The translations under genes were made by a program, and so were the position numbers. The notes under the pieces are model-generated. The model searched no databases and was not told where the DNA came from. It worked only from the letters and a program-made list of their open reading frames with translations. From the NCBI RefSeq assembly GCF_003258365.1, contig NZ_QHKM01000001.1, positions 1,488,001-1,552,000 on the forward strand: 64,000 nt of DNA, in the 5' to 3' direction. Shown here piece after piece: positions 44,804 to 53,185 of this stretch (position 1 is its first letter; every line of letters starts with the position of its first letter). The DNA comes from Hymenobacter edaphi. GTDB taxonomy: Bacteria; Bacteroidota; Bacteroidia; Cytophagales; Hymenobacteraceae.

Positions 44804-45967
44804 ATGCCCGAAACCGCTACGCCACCCGCCCGCCCCCGCATCCGCTTCGACCGCAACGAGCTGGCCGGCGCCTTCGGCGACCTGGGCACCGACCTGCCCC
44901 TGCTCATCGGCATCATCGCCGCCTCCGACGTCGACGCGGCCGGGGTGCTCATCATGTTCGGGCTGATGCAGGTGTTTTCGGGACTGTGGTACGGGCTGCC
45001 CATGCCGGTGCAGCCGCTCAAGGCCTTTGCCGCGCTGGTCATTGCCCAAAAGCTGCCGGGGCGCCTCATCTTCGGCGGCGGGCTGGCCATTGGCGCGGGT
45101 ATGCTGCTGCTAACCGTAACCGGCCTGATCGACGCGCTGGCGCGGCTGGTGCCCAAGCCGGTGGTGCGTGGCATTCAGCTGGGGCTGGCCCTGCAGCTCG
45201 CCACCCTGGCCCTCAAGGAATACGTACCTGCCGACGGGCTGGGCGGCTACGTGCTGGCGGCCGTGGCCTTTCTGATTACGGTGGTGCTGCTCGGCAACCG
45301 CCGCGTGCCGGCGGCGCTGCTGGTCATCGGCCTGGGCGTGACCTACGGCCTGCTGTTCAAGCTCGACCTTGGCACCGCCCAGCGCGCCCTCGGCCTGCAC
45401 CTGCCTACCCCGCACGCCCCCACCTGGCCCGATGTGGTGGCCGGCGCCGTGCTGCTGGCCCTGCCGCAGATTCCGCTTTCCCTCGGCAACTCCATCCTGG
45501 CCACCCGGCAGGTGCTGCACGACCACTTTCCGGAGCGCGCCATCACGGTGCGCCAGATCAGCTTCACCTACGCCCTGATGAATTTGGTGAACCCGCTGCT
45601 GGGCGGCTTTCCGGTGTGCCACGGCTCGGGCGGGCTGGCCGGACACTACGCCTTTGGGGCGCGCACGGGCGGCTCGGTGCTGCTCTACGGCGGCCTGTTT
45701 CTGGTGCTGGGGTTGTTCTTCAGCCAGGGCTTTCAGCAGGTAGTGCAGATTTTTCCCCTGCCGGTGCTGGGCGTGCTCCTGCTCTTCGAAGCCCTCACGC
45801 TGGCCGCGCTGCTGCGCGACGTGGCCGACACCCGCGCCGGCCTGCTGCTGGTGCTGCTGGTGGGCCTGCTGTGCTGGGGCCTGCCCTACGGCTACCTGGT
45901 GGGCCTGGCGGTGGGCACCGCGGTGTACTACGCCATGCGGCGCGGCTGGGTGGGCCTGGGCAAATAA
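44804..45967 (+). CDS. MOT1-type molybdate transporter
   Basis: A 387-residue membrane protein with ten to twelve helices, related to the SulP family but lacking a STAS domain. The two MOT1 motifs are clear: GAFGDLGTDLPLLIGI near the start and FPVCHGSGGLAGHYAFGARTGGS near residue 270. Eukaryotic MOT1 and its bacterial relatives carry molybdate or sulfate. Its place beside cofactor genes supports molybdate. The ATG at 44804 is followed by a short Pro-rich cytoplasmic part. Transcribed in the same direction as moeB, 207 nt downstream. Confidence 0.9.
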   Translation: MPETATPPARPRIRFDRNELAGAFGDLGTDLPLLIGIIAASDVDAAGVLIMFGLMQVFSGLWYGLPMPVQPLKAFAALVIAQKLPGRLIFGGGLAIGAGMLLLTVTGLIDALARLVPKPVVRGIQLGLALQLATLALKEYVPADGLGGYVLAAVAFLITVVLLGNRRVPAALLVIGLGVTYGLLFKLDLGTAQRALGLHLPTPHAPTWPDVVAGAVLLALPQIPLSLGNSILATRQVLHDHFPERAITVRQISFTYALMNLVNPLLGGFPVCHGSGGLAGHYAFGARTGGSVLLYGGLFLVLGLFFSQGFQQVVQIFPLPVLGVLLLFEALTLAALLRDVADTRAGLLLVLLVGLLCWGLPYGYLVGLAVGTAVYYAMRRGWVGLGK

Positions 45968-46013
45968 CCATTTGAACCGAATTGCCAGCCATTGAGCCCT
46001 TTCTGAAACCGCA

Positions 46014-46054
46014 AACGCCCAACGCCCGCAGCGTTACCGCGGGCGTTGGGCGTT
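46014..46054. terminator. bidirectional hairpin terminator
   Basis: A perfect 16-bp stem (46014-46029 with 46039-46054) and a 9-base loop, with A-rich left and T-rich right flanks. It is shared by the convergent molybdate transporter and the gene at 46077. Confidence 0.85.
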
Positions 46055-46076
46055 GGTTTAGGCATTGCCGAATAGC

Positions 46077-46502
46077 TTAGGCCGACTGGGCCGGACTGAC
46101 GTCGGGGCTGGGGGCCGGGGCGGCGGCGGGCGCCGCGTGGTGGTAGCGGATGTGGCGCCCGAGGCACTGGGCCACGTCGGTAGCCAATTGCTCGGGGGTG
46201 GAGTTGACGGCGTAAATCGTCTGCCCGGCCCGGCGCAGCATCAGCTGGGCCGAGGTACCGTGCTCGGCCGACACGCGGGCAGCTACCACCAGCGCGTGCG
46301 TATCGGGCCAGGAGGCTTCGAAAGCCAGCGCCGTCCCCTCCCAGGGCGCCTTTACCAGTCGCACGCTCAGCGGGCGAAACGACTTTACTTCTTCGAATGC
46401 CGTCAGCAGCGGATTGCTCAGTACAGCAAGCTCCGCGGACTCAGCATCGGCAGCGGACGCGTGCAGCGCGGCTGCAAACTCGTGAACGGTTGGAATAGGC
46501 AT
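46077..46502 (-). CDS. hypothetical protein
   Basis: A 141-residue soluble protein. It has an acidic N-terminal helix (HEFAAALHASAADAESAEL), a middle beta-rich part (FRPLSVRLVKAPWEGTALAFEAS, HALVVAARVSA, SAQLMLRRAGQTIYAVNS), and a Pro/Ala-rich tail. No family was recognised. Transcribed alone. Confidence 0.6.
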   Translation of the reverse strand: MPIPTVHEFAAALHASAADAESAELAVLSNPLLTAFEEVKSFRPLSVRLVKAPWEGTALAFEASWPDTHALVVAARVSAEHGTSAQLMLRRAGQTIYAVNSTPEQLATDVAQCLGRHIRYHHAAPAAAPAPSPDVSPAQSA

Positions 46503-46573
46503 GGCAACGGGACGGAAAGGTGACGCCCCCGCAAAATGCGGATTTTTTCGGTTTGAACGGCGGCGCCCCTCTT

Positions 46574-47377
46574 CTATTGCCCGGCCAGCAGCCCGCGCAG
46601 CGCCTGCCGGTAGCGCGGGTTGTCGGTCATGCCGTTGTGCCCGGCGCCGGGCAGCACGATCAGCCGGTCGGTGGGCCGGAGCAGGGCCCGCAGCCGCTGG
46701 GAAGAGCCGGGGTAGATAACCTCGTCCCGGTCGCCGTGGAAGAGCACCACCGGCGCCGCCACGCGCGGCAAGACCTCGTAGGTGCGCAGCGGGTAGCGCA
46801 CCAGAAAGCCGGGCACCCAGGGATAGTGGCTGCGGGCCATGTCCTGCATGCTGTAGTACGGGGCCTGCAGAATAAGCAGCCGCGGCCGGTGCCGGGCCGC
46901 CAGCCAGGCTGCCGGGCCCGTGCCCAGCGAGTAACCCAGCACCACGGTCTGGTCTTCGGGGTACTCAGCCACCAGCTGCCGGTACGCGGCGTCGGCGTCG
47001 GTCAGCAGCTCGTTTTCCGTGCTGATGCGGCCCTGGCTTTTGCCGTAGCCGCGGTAATCAAGCAGAAACACGTCGTAGCCCAGCGCGGTGAAGAGCGGGG
47101 CCACTTCGCCCCAGCTGTCGAGGGCGCCGCCGTTGCCGTGCAGGTAGAACACCAGCCCCCGGCGCGGCGCCTCGGTATGAAACAGCAGGCCGTGCAGGCG
47201 CGTGCCGTCGGGCGCCGTGGTCCACCGCTCCTCCCAGCGGCCGGGAAAGCGGAAACGGTAATCGGCGGGCAGCTTCGCGGGGAAGAACAGCAGGCGCTCC
47301 TGCTGAAAGTAGAGCAGCAGGCAGACCAGCACGTACAGGCTCAGCGCCGCGCCGAGCAGGATAAGCAGCAGTTTCAT
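46574..47377 (-). CDS. alpha/beta hydrolase, membrane-anchored
   Basis: A 267-residue serine hydrolase with one N-terminal membrane helix (LLLILLGAALSLYVLVCLLLY). The oxyanion motif is YLHGNGG, the nucleophile elbow is GYSLGTG, the acid is in LFHGDRDEVI, and the His is in GAGHNGM. This is the BEM46/YfhR-like type of anchored hydrolase. The substrate is unknown. The ATG at 47377 is used because the codon just upstream is TTG. It starts 69 nt after the moaA stop. Confidence 0.88.
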   Translation of the reverse strand: MKLLLILLGAALSLYVLVCLLLYFQQERLLFFPAKLPADYRFRFPGRWEERWTTAPDGTRLHGLLFHTEAPRRGLVFYLHGNGGALDSWGEVAPLFTALGYDVFLLDYRGYGKSQGRISTENELLTDADAAYRQLVAEYPEDQTVVLGYSLGTGPAAWLAARHRPRLLILQAPYYSMQDMARSHYPWVPGFLVRYPLRTYEVLPRVAAPVVLFHGDRDEVIYPGSSQRLRALLRPTDRLIVLPGAGHNGMTDNPRYRQALRGLLAGQ

Positions 47378-47446
47378 CAAGCTAAACCAAATGGCCCGGA
47401 AATCGGGCCCGGCAAGCTACGCACGGCGGCCGCGGGATTCGTCCCT

Positions 47447-48463
47447 CTACCCCCCAATCGTCGACATCGACTCGAAGCTGAGCTGGTGCAGGGGCCGGCG
47501 CTGCTCGGCCTCGAAGCCGTTGGCGGCGCGCTGGTAAAAGGCCTGGCGCAGGGCGGCGCGCACCTCCTCGTCGGAGGCGCCGCCGCGCAGCAGGGCCCGC
47601 AGGTCGAGGCCGCCCTGGTCGTAGAGGCAGGTTTTCACGCTGCCCTCGGCGGTGAGGCGGATGCGGTTGCAGGTGCCGCAGAAGGTGCGCGAGTAGGCCG
47701 CGATGATGCCCAGCCGGCCCGCGTGGCCCGCTACCGCGTAGTGCGAGGCCGTGTCGCCGGGGCGGGTGGGCTCGGGCAGGAGCGCGCCGAAGTACTGCTC
47801 CAGGTGCTCCCGGATGCGGCGGTGATTCCACGGCAGCGTGGCCGCGGTAGCCTCGTGCGAGCCGCCGTTGAAGGGCATTTCCTCGATAAAGCGCACGTCG
47901 ACGGGCAGCTCCCGCGTTAGCTCGGCCAAGGGCAGCAAATCCTCGGTGTTCTGCCCATCCATCACCACCGCGTTGATTTTGACGCGAATACCGGCCGCCA
48001 GCAGGGCGTAGAGCGTGTCGAGCACCCGCGGCAGCTCGTCGCGGCGGGTGATGCGTGCGAAGCGGCTGCGGTCGAGCGTGTCGAGGCTGAGGTTGACGGC
48101 GCGCACGCCCATGCGGGCCAGGGCCGGCACGTGCGGGGCGGTGAGCACGCCGTTGGTGGTCAGCGTCAGCTCCGTGATGCCCGGCAGCTGGCTCAGGCGC
48201 TCCATAAAAGGCACCAAGTCGCGGCGCACGAACGGCTCCCCGCCCGTCAGGCGCACCTTGCGCACGCCCAGCCCAGCCAGGAGGCCGACCAGCCGCTCCA
48301 TCTCCTCGTAGCTGAGCAGCTGCTGCTTGGGCACGTACTCAATGCCTTCGGCGGGCATGCAGTAGAAGCAGCGCAGGTTGCAGCGGTCCGTCACGGCCAG
48401 GCGCAGGTACTCCAGGGGGCGGCCGTGGCTGTCGAACAAAACGGGCGAAGCGGATTCAGTCAT
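47447..48463 (-). CDS. moaA: GTP 3',8-cyclase MoaA
   Basis: A 338-residue radical SAM enzyme that makes the first step of molybdopterin synthesis from GTP, with MoaC. The SAM cluster is C28-x3-C32-x2-C35 (TDRCNLRCFYC). LTGGEPFVRRD follows. The second cluster, which binds GTP, is in FCGTCNRIRLTAEGSVKTC. The C-terminus ends in the conserved Gly-Gly (MSTIGG). The ATG at 48463 is 27 codons before the cluster. moaD starts on the other strand 124 nt away. Confidence 0.96.
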   Translation of the reverse strand: MTESASPVLFDSHGRPLEYLRLAVTDRCNLRCFYCMPAEGIEYVPKQQLLSYEEMERLVGLLAGLGVRKVRLTGGEPFVRRDLVPFMERLSQLPGITELTLTTNGVLTAPHVPALARMGVRAVNLSLDTLDRSRFARITRRDELPRVLDTLYALLAAGIRVKINAVVMDGQNTEDLLPLAELTRELPVDVRFIEEMPFNGGSHEATAATLPWNHRRIREHLEQYFGALLPEPTRPGDTASHYAVAGHAGRLGIIAAYSRTFCGTCNRIRLTAEGSVKTCLYDQGGLDLRALLRGGASDEEVRAALRQAFYQRAANGFEAEQRRPLHQLSFESMSTIGG

Positions 48464-48587
48464 GGATGCAGAAGCGGGGCGGGCGCCGGGGCAGCGGCCG
48501 CGTGCTCCCAACAACGGCCGGGCGGCATTTGTGTTCGATTTCGGCGAATTTCGCAACCCAACCGGCCGCTTTTCCGGTTAAGGCCCC

Positions 48588-48830
48588 ATGAAGTTAACCA
48601 TTGCCCTCTTCGGCATCACCCGCGAAATCGTCGGGAGTCCCCAGTTGGAGCTGACCGTGCCCGCGGGCCAGTCGGTGCAGGAGCTGCTGGCCGGGCTGCA
48701 CCAGTCCTTCCCCGCTTTGGGCCAGCTGCGCAGCCTCGCCGTGGCCGTCAATAACGAATACGCCCAGCCCGACACCCAGCTGCACGAGCGCGACGAAATT
48801 GCCCTGATTCCGCCCGTCAGCGGTGGGTGA
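48588..48830 (+). CDS. moaD: molybdopterin synthase small subunit MoaD
   Basis: An 80-residue ubiquitin-like protein that carries sulfur as a C-terminal thiocarboxylate. It starts KLTIALFGITREIVGSPQLEL and ends IALIPPVSGG, with the essential terminal Gly-Gly. It is activated by a MoeB-type enzyme (43505) and works with MoaE, encoded 156 nt downstream. Confidence 0.95.
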   Translation: MKLTIALFGITREIVGSPQLELTVPAGQSVQELLAGLHQSFPALGQLRSLAVAVNNEYAQPDTQLHERDEIALIPPVSGG

Positions 48831-48831
48831 G

Positions 48832-48982
48832 GTAATTAGTAATTGAGAATGAAGAATTAATAATTGGTGGGGTTCCGATTTGTCGTTCCCGGAAGGCACT
48901 GCTTCCAAACACTACCGGCTTGATACCCACCGCAAAAAGGCTTCATTCTTAGTTATTAATTCTTCATTCTTAATCATTAATT
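48832..48982. repeat. AT-rich inverted repeat between moaD and moaE
   Basis: The left arm 48832-48865 and right arm 48951-48982 share GAATGAAGAATTAATAA against its complement, with a few mismatches. It is strikingly AT-rich for this window. It ends 4 nt before the moaE ATG and fills the whole gap, so the hairpin would lie in the moaD-moaE message. Confidence 0.8.
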
Positions 48983-48986
48983 GGAA

Positions 48987-49403
48987 ATGCTCATTCAGCT
49001 CACCGACCAGCCCATCGACGTGGCCGCCGTGCTCCAGGCCGTGCAGGCCGACGGCGCCGGGGCAGTCAACGCCTTTATCGGCACCATTCGCAACCGCAGC
49101 ACCGGCCGCCGGGTGGTGCGCCTGCACTACGAGGCCTACGACCAGATGGCCGTGCACCAGCTGCGCAAGGTGGCCGAGCAGGCCGTGGAAAAGTGGCCCA
49201 TGCTGCAAGAGGTGGCCGTGGTGCACCGCAAAGGCACGCTCGACATCGGCGACGTGGCCGTGGTGGTAGCCGTATCGACGCCGCACCGCGCCGAGTCGTT
49301 TGCCGCCTGCCAGTACATCATCGACACGCTGAAAGAGGTGGTGCCCATCTGGAAAAAGGAGGAGTACGAGGATGGCACCGTGTGGGTGGCCGCGCACCCG
49401 TAG
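48987..49403 (+). CDS. moaE: molybdopterin synthase large subunit MoaE
   Basis: A 138-residue subunit that, with MoaD, adds two sulfurs to precursor Z. Family motifs are GAVNAFIGTIRNRSTGRRVVRLHYEAYDQMA, the catalytic Lys region VVHRKGTLDIGDVAVVVAVS, and PIWKKEEYEDGTVWV with the active-site lysines. The ATG at 48987 is preferred over the TTG six bases upstream. Confidence 0.95.
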   Translation: MLIQLTDQPIDVAAVLQAVQADGAGAVNAFIGTIRNRSTGRRVVRLHYEAYDQMAVHQLRKVAEQAVEKWPMLQEVAVVHRKGTLDIGDVAVVVAVSTPHRAESFAACQYIIDTLKEVVPIWKKEEYEDGTVWVAAHP

Positions 49404-49481
49404 GGTGGGTTCGAAGCATAGCAGAATTGTTCTCATCCTCCCATCCTGAGCGCAGCGAACCGCAGGCGGCGGGTGCCCCTG

Positions 49482-49510
49482 TTTCCAATCCTCTGTCTTT
49501 TCTACCTTTG
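49482..49510 (+). promoter_or_regulatory. candidate promoter of rtcB
   Basis: TTTC (49482-49485), a 17-nt spacer, and TACCTTTG (49503-49510), an exact TAnnTTTG match. It lies 94 nt before the GTG start of the rtcB gene. Confidence 0.55.
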
Positions 49511-49603
49511 CCCCCGGCCTATTGCTGAGGCCCTGATTTCGCGCGCATTTATGCGGCTGCTTCCCGGCGCGCGCCTTTTATTCACATCGTAAAAGCAGAC
49601 AAC

Positions 49604-50644
49604 GTGAAAACGGTCTATTTTACGGATCGTAGCGGCGTGGAGCAGAACGCGCTACAGTCCCTTCTCGCGTTCGAGGAAAAACCCACCATCGGGCGAATCG
49701 CCGTATTCCCCGATATCCATTACTGCTCCGAGCGCGCCATCCCGGTGGGTGTGGCTTTCCGTACGACCGAGGTTTTTTTCCCGCTGGTCACGGGCAAGGA
49801 CATGGGCTGCGGGGTAGCCTACCTGCGCATTCCCCGGCCGGACGTGTTACGCCCATTCGACAAAGCCCGGCATTACCGCGCCTTCGAGCGGGAGGCCCAC
49901 GGCATGACCAACGAAGGCCTGGGCGGCGGCAACCACTTCCTGTCGCTGGAGGAATCGGCCGACTACCTCTACCTCATCGTGCATACCGGCAGCCGCAACC
50001 TGGGCATTTATATGTACCAGGAAAACTCCCGCCTGCTGCAGCAGCACAACCCCGGCCACGACTGGCTGCCCATTGGGCTGGCGACGCCGAGCTACCGGCA
50101 GGAGTATGAGCGGGTGTTGGCGTATGCGGCGAGCCGGCGGCGGGAGTTCCTGCTCAAAACCTACGAGTTCCTGCAGCGCAACCAGTACGTGGCGGCCGGC
50201 ACGCCGGTGTTGGCCGACAGCTGCCACAACCTGCTGGAGTTTCGGCCGGATGGGGTGATTCACCGCAAGGGCAGCACGCAGCTGGCGGCCGATGGCGAGG
50301 TGGTCATTCCGCTTTCGATGAGCCGCGGCTCCCTGATCGTGAAGCCCAACCGCTGGGCCGCCGCGCTGGAGCAGGCGCTGTGGAGCTGCGCGCACGGCGC
50401 CGGCCGGCGCTACAGCCGCACCGATACGCTCAAGCACTGGCACTCGCTCAAAAAAGCCGACAAGGAAGCCTACCGACAGCGCTTTGCGGAGCTGCTCAAC
50501 CGCCAGGGCGACTTCGATAGCAGCATTCTGCAGGAGTTTGATTTTGCGTACAAAGACTCCGCCGCGTTGCTGGCTACCCAGCCTTACCTGATCTGCTGCG
50601 ACGAAACCCGACCCATCGTGACGGTAAAGTTCACGGGGGTGTAA
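49604..50644 (+). CDS. RtcB-family RNA ligase, short form
   Basis: A 346-residue protein from GTG (49604), shorter than the usual 390-480 of RtcB. All key motifs are present: KDMGCGV (Asp66, Cys69), GGGNHF (His111), HTGSRNLG (His127), DSCHN (His208), HRKGSTQ, and HGAGRR with His264 as the GMP acceptor. RtcB joins RNA 2',3'-cyclic phosphate or 3'-phosphate ends to 5'-OH ends. No archease or RtcA gene is next to it; its place inside the cofactor region looks accidental. A terminator follows. Confidence 0.9.
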   Translation: MKTVYFTDRSGVEQNALQSLLAFEEKPTIGRIAVFPDIHYCSERAIPVGVAFRTTEVFFPLVTGKDMGCGVAYLRIPRPDVLRPFDKARHYRAFEREAHGMTNEGLGGGNHFLSLEESADYLYLIVHTGSRNLGIYMYQENSRLLQQHNPGHDWLPIGLATPSYRQEYERVLAYAASRRREFLLKTYEFLQRNQYVAAGTPVLADSCHNLLEFRPDGVIHRKGSTQLAADGEVVIPLSMSRGSLIVKPNRWAAALEQALWSCAHGAGRRYSRTDTLKHWHSLKKADKEAYRQRFAELLNRQGDFDSSILQEFDFAYKDSAALLATQPYLICCDETRPIVTVKFTGV

Positions 50645-50659
50645 GCGCAACTAAGCAAT

Positions 50660-50703
50660 GGAAAGCCCGCACCGGAGAAGCCGATTTCCGTTGCGGGCTT
50701 TCC
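50660..50703 (+). terminator. intrinsic terminator after rtcB
   Basis: The arms GGAAAGCCCGCAcCGGA and TTCCGtTGCGGGCTTTCC form a long stem with one mismatch, 15 nt after the rtcB stop. The symmetry may also serve the convergent XdhC gene. Confidence 0.8.
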
Positions 50704-50742
50704 TGTATAGCGCACCAACCCATCACCCGGCCGTCCGTGAAT

Positions 50743-51966
50743 TTAGATGCCGCAGCTCGGCTCCGTCACCACCACGTGGCGGTAGCGGGGCTTCCCGCCC
50801 CCCGTTTCGGCGGCCGAATCGGGGGCGGCGACGTGGGTGGGGCGGGCGTGGATGGGGTCTTGGGAATGGGTGAGCATGCCGCCAGGCCGGCCCTGGCGCA
50901 CGGCCTGAATTTCGGCTACGATGGACAGGGCAATTTCCTCCGGCGTCTCGGCGCCCAGGTTCAGGCCGATGGGGCTGTAAAGGCGGCCGGCGAGGCGGGT
51001 TTCGGCGTCGGGCACTTCCTCGCGCAGCTCTTCGAGCAGGCGGGCGGCTTTCTGGCGCGGTCCGAGCAGCCCGATGTACGAGGTGGGCGCCCCCAGCAGG
51101 CGCTGGAGCACGGCCAGGTCGTAGGCGTAGTTGTGGGTGAGCAGCACGGCATAGTCGGCGGTGAGCGGCAGGGCGGGCACTTCGCCCAGGGTCACCACGC
51201 GCACGTCGGCGGCTTCCGGAAACCGCTCCGCAGCGGCCTGACGCGGGCGGCCGTCGACCACCGTCACGTGCCAGCCGAGCCCGGCGGCGAGGCGCACCAG
51301 CGGCTGGGCGTCGTTGCCGGCCCCGTACACCGCCAGGCGCAGCGGCGGGCGTAGCACTTCCAGGAACACGCGCACGGTGCTGCCGGGGGCGGCGGGGTAC
51401 TCGCGAATCAGGGACTGATCCTGGGCCAGGGCCTGGTTGGCGTCGGCGCGGAGCTGGGCGGTCAGGGCGAGGTTGTCGAGTGCGGAGCCGCGCACCTGGC
51501 CGCCGGGCATCAGCAGCAGGCGCTGACCGAGGTCGGCCACGGCCTGGCCGGCGGCGCAGCGAAACACGGTGGCCAGCACGGCCGGCTCGGGGTGGCGGGC
51601 AAAGCCGCGCAGCAGCTCCAGCGGGTTGTCGGCGTCTTCGAAATCGAGCGGCTCGAGCAGAATGCGCACCACGCCCTGGCAGCCGGGGCCGAGGCCGTGG
51701 CGGGGGTCGTCTTCGTCCGAGGTGTCGTAGGTGACCAGCGCGGGCTGGCGGCGCTGCAGGGCCTGCCGGGCGCGCTGGCGGGCGTCGCCTTCGAGGCAGC
51801 CGCCGCTGATGGCGCCGGTCAGCTGGCCGTCGTCGGTGACGAGCATGCGGGCACCGGGGCGGCGGTAGGCCGAGCCTTCCACTTCGACCACGGTGGCCAG
51901 GGCGCAGGCCCGGCCGGCGGCGCGGTAGTCGTCGTAGGCGGCAAGCAGGCGTTGGAGTTCGGTCAT
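50743..51966 (-). CDS. XdhC/CoxI-family cofactor insertion protein
   Basis: A 407-residue protein. The N-terminal XdhC/CoxI part has ALATVVEVEGSAYRRPGARML and GAISGGCLEGD with the conserved Cys that binds the cofactor, and DPRHGLGPGCQGVV. The C-terminal Rossmann-type domain has LAVYGAGNDAQPLVRLAAGLGWHVTVVDGR and SYIGLLGPRQK. XdhC binds sulfurated molybdenum cofactor and delivers it to xanthine dehydrogenase-type enzymes, here most likely the one encoded at 57596-61479. It is separated from that operon by unrelated genes. Confidence 0.93.
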   Translation of the reverse strand: MTELQRLLAAYDDYRAAGRACALATVVEVEGSAYRRPGARMLVTDDGQLTGAISGGCLEGDARQRARQALQRRQPALVTYDTSDEDDPRHGLGPGCQGVVRILLEPLDFEDADNPLELLRGFARHPEPAVLATVFRCAAGQAVADLGQRLLLMPGGQVRGSALDNLALTAQLRADANQALAQDQSLIREYPAAPGSTVRVFLEVLRPPLRLAVYGAGNDAQPLVRLAAGLGWHVTVVDGRPRQAAAERFPEAADVRVVTLGEVPALPLTADYAVLLTHNYAYDLAVLQRLLGAPTSYIGLLGPRQKAARLLEELREEVPDAETRLAGRLYSPIGLNLGAETPEEIALSIVAEIQAVRQGRPGGMLTHSQDPIHARPTHVAAPDSAAETGGGKPRYRHVVVTEPSCGI

Positions 51967-52124
51967 GGAAAAGCGGCAAAAAAGAAACCGCCCCGGCGGC
52001 GGCGGGCGCGGCGTAAGGAGGCAGTACGCGCCGCGGCGGCGGCTGGTTATCAACCCGCCCGCCCCGATCTTGTTCGGGGCCAGCGGCGCGGCCCACCGCC
52101 GGCGTATTGCGGCGAAGCTGCCTT

Positions 52125-52151
52125 TTTGCGAGTGACAATATTGTATATTCG
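52125..52151 (+). promoter_or_regulatory. candidate promoter of methyltransferase gene
   Basis: TTTG (52125-52128), a 15-nt spacer, and TATATTCG (52144-52151), one base from TAnnTTTG, in an AT-richer stretch 80 nt before the ATG at 52231. The spacing is shorter than the usual 17 nt. Confidence 0.35.
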
Positions 52152-52230
52152 CTATAGTCGCCGCCGGCACCGGGCCCGGCCCCATTGCACCGCTGCTGCT
52201 CCCCGCTCCCACATCCCAATTCCCAAGGCT

Positions 52231-53076
52231 ATGAACGCAGAACTCGAAACCATCCGTGAACAGCAAAAAGCCACCTGGAACAAGTTTTCGGCCGGCTGGC
52301 GCAAGTGGGACGATTTCACCATGGACTGGCTGCGGCCCATGGGCGAGGAAATCATCCGCCGCCTGCAGATCCGGCCCACCGACCTCGTGCTCGACGTGGC
52401 GGCCGGCACCGGGGAGCCGGGCCTGAGCATCGCCGCGCTGGCCCGGGACGGGCGGGTCGTCATCACCGACCTGGCCGAGGGCATGCTGGCCGTGGCCCGC
52501 GACAAAGCCGCCGACCGGGGCATCAGCAACTACGAAACCGTGGCCTGCGACGTGAGCGAGCTGCCTTTTCCCGACGACACCTTCGACGCGGTGAGCTGCC
52601 GCTTCGGCTTCATGTTTTTCCCCGACATGGCGCTGGCCGCCCGCGAGATGCACCGCGTGCTCAAGCCCGGCGGGCGCCTGGCCGCGTCGGTGTGGGGCGG
52701 CCCCGCCCAGAACGCCTGGATTACCACCATCATGGGCACCATCAGCCGCCACCTGCAGTTGCCGGCCCCGCCGGCCGGGGCCCCGGGCATGTTTCGCTGC
52801 GCCGGGCCCGGCTTCCTCCCCGAGCTGCTGCGGCAGGCGGGCTTCGACCACGTGCACGAGGCGGAAATAACCGGGCAGCTGCGCAGCAGCAGCAAGGAGG
52901 CCTACTGGCAGTTTATGAACGAAGTGGCCGCGCCCGTGGTGGCCGCCCTGAGCCAGGCCGACGCCGCCACCCGGGAAAAAATCCGCACCGAGGTCTTTGC
53001 CCGCATCGACGAGCAGTGCTCCGACGGCTCGACGGCCCTGAACTACGGCACCGTGGTGGCCTACGGCCAGAAATGA
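52231..53076 (+). CDS. class I SAM-dependent methyltransferase (UbiE-like)
   Basis: A 281-residue enzyme. The SAM-binding motif I is LVLDVAAGTGEPGLSIA, with VVITDLAEGMLAVARDKA (acidic end of strand 2), VACDVSELPFPDDTFDAVSCRFGFMFF (motifs II/III), and MHRVLKPGGRLAASVW. This is closest to UbiE/COQ5-type methyltransferases. The acceptor is unknown. The N-terminus TIREQQKATWNKFSAGWRKWDD is typical of this group. Single gene. Confidence 0.88.
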   Translation: MNAELETIREQQKATWNKFSAGWRKWDDFTMDWLRPMGEEIIRRLQIRPTDLVLDVAAGTGEPGLSIAALARDGRVVITDLAEGMLAVARDKAADRGISNYETVACDVSELPFPDDTFDAVSCRFGFMFFPDMALAAREMHRVLKPGGRLAASVWGGPAQNAWITTIMGTISRHLQLPAPPAGAPGMFRCAGPGFLPELLRQAGFDHVHEAEITGQLRSSSKEAYWQFMNEVAAPVVAALSQADAATREKIRTEVFARIDEQCSDGSTALNYGTVVAYGQK

Positions 53077-53185
53077 CGCCCAACGCCTCGCGGGGCCGCT
53101 GCGGGCGGCCTCGGTTGTGCTGCGCGGCCGCAAGCGCCTGCCCGATGGGCCATAACGGCCACCCGTCCACTGCTCCCTCCCGGCT

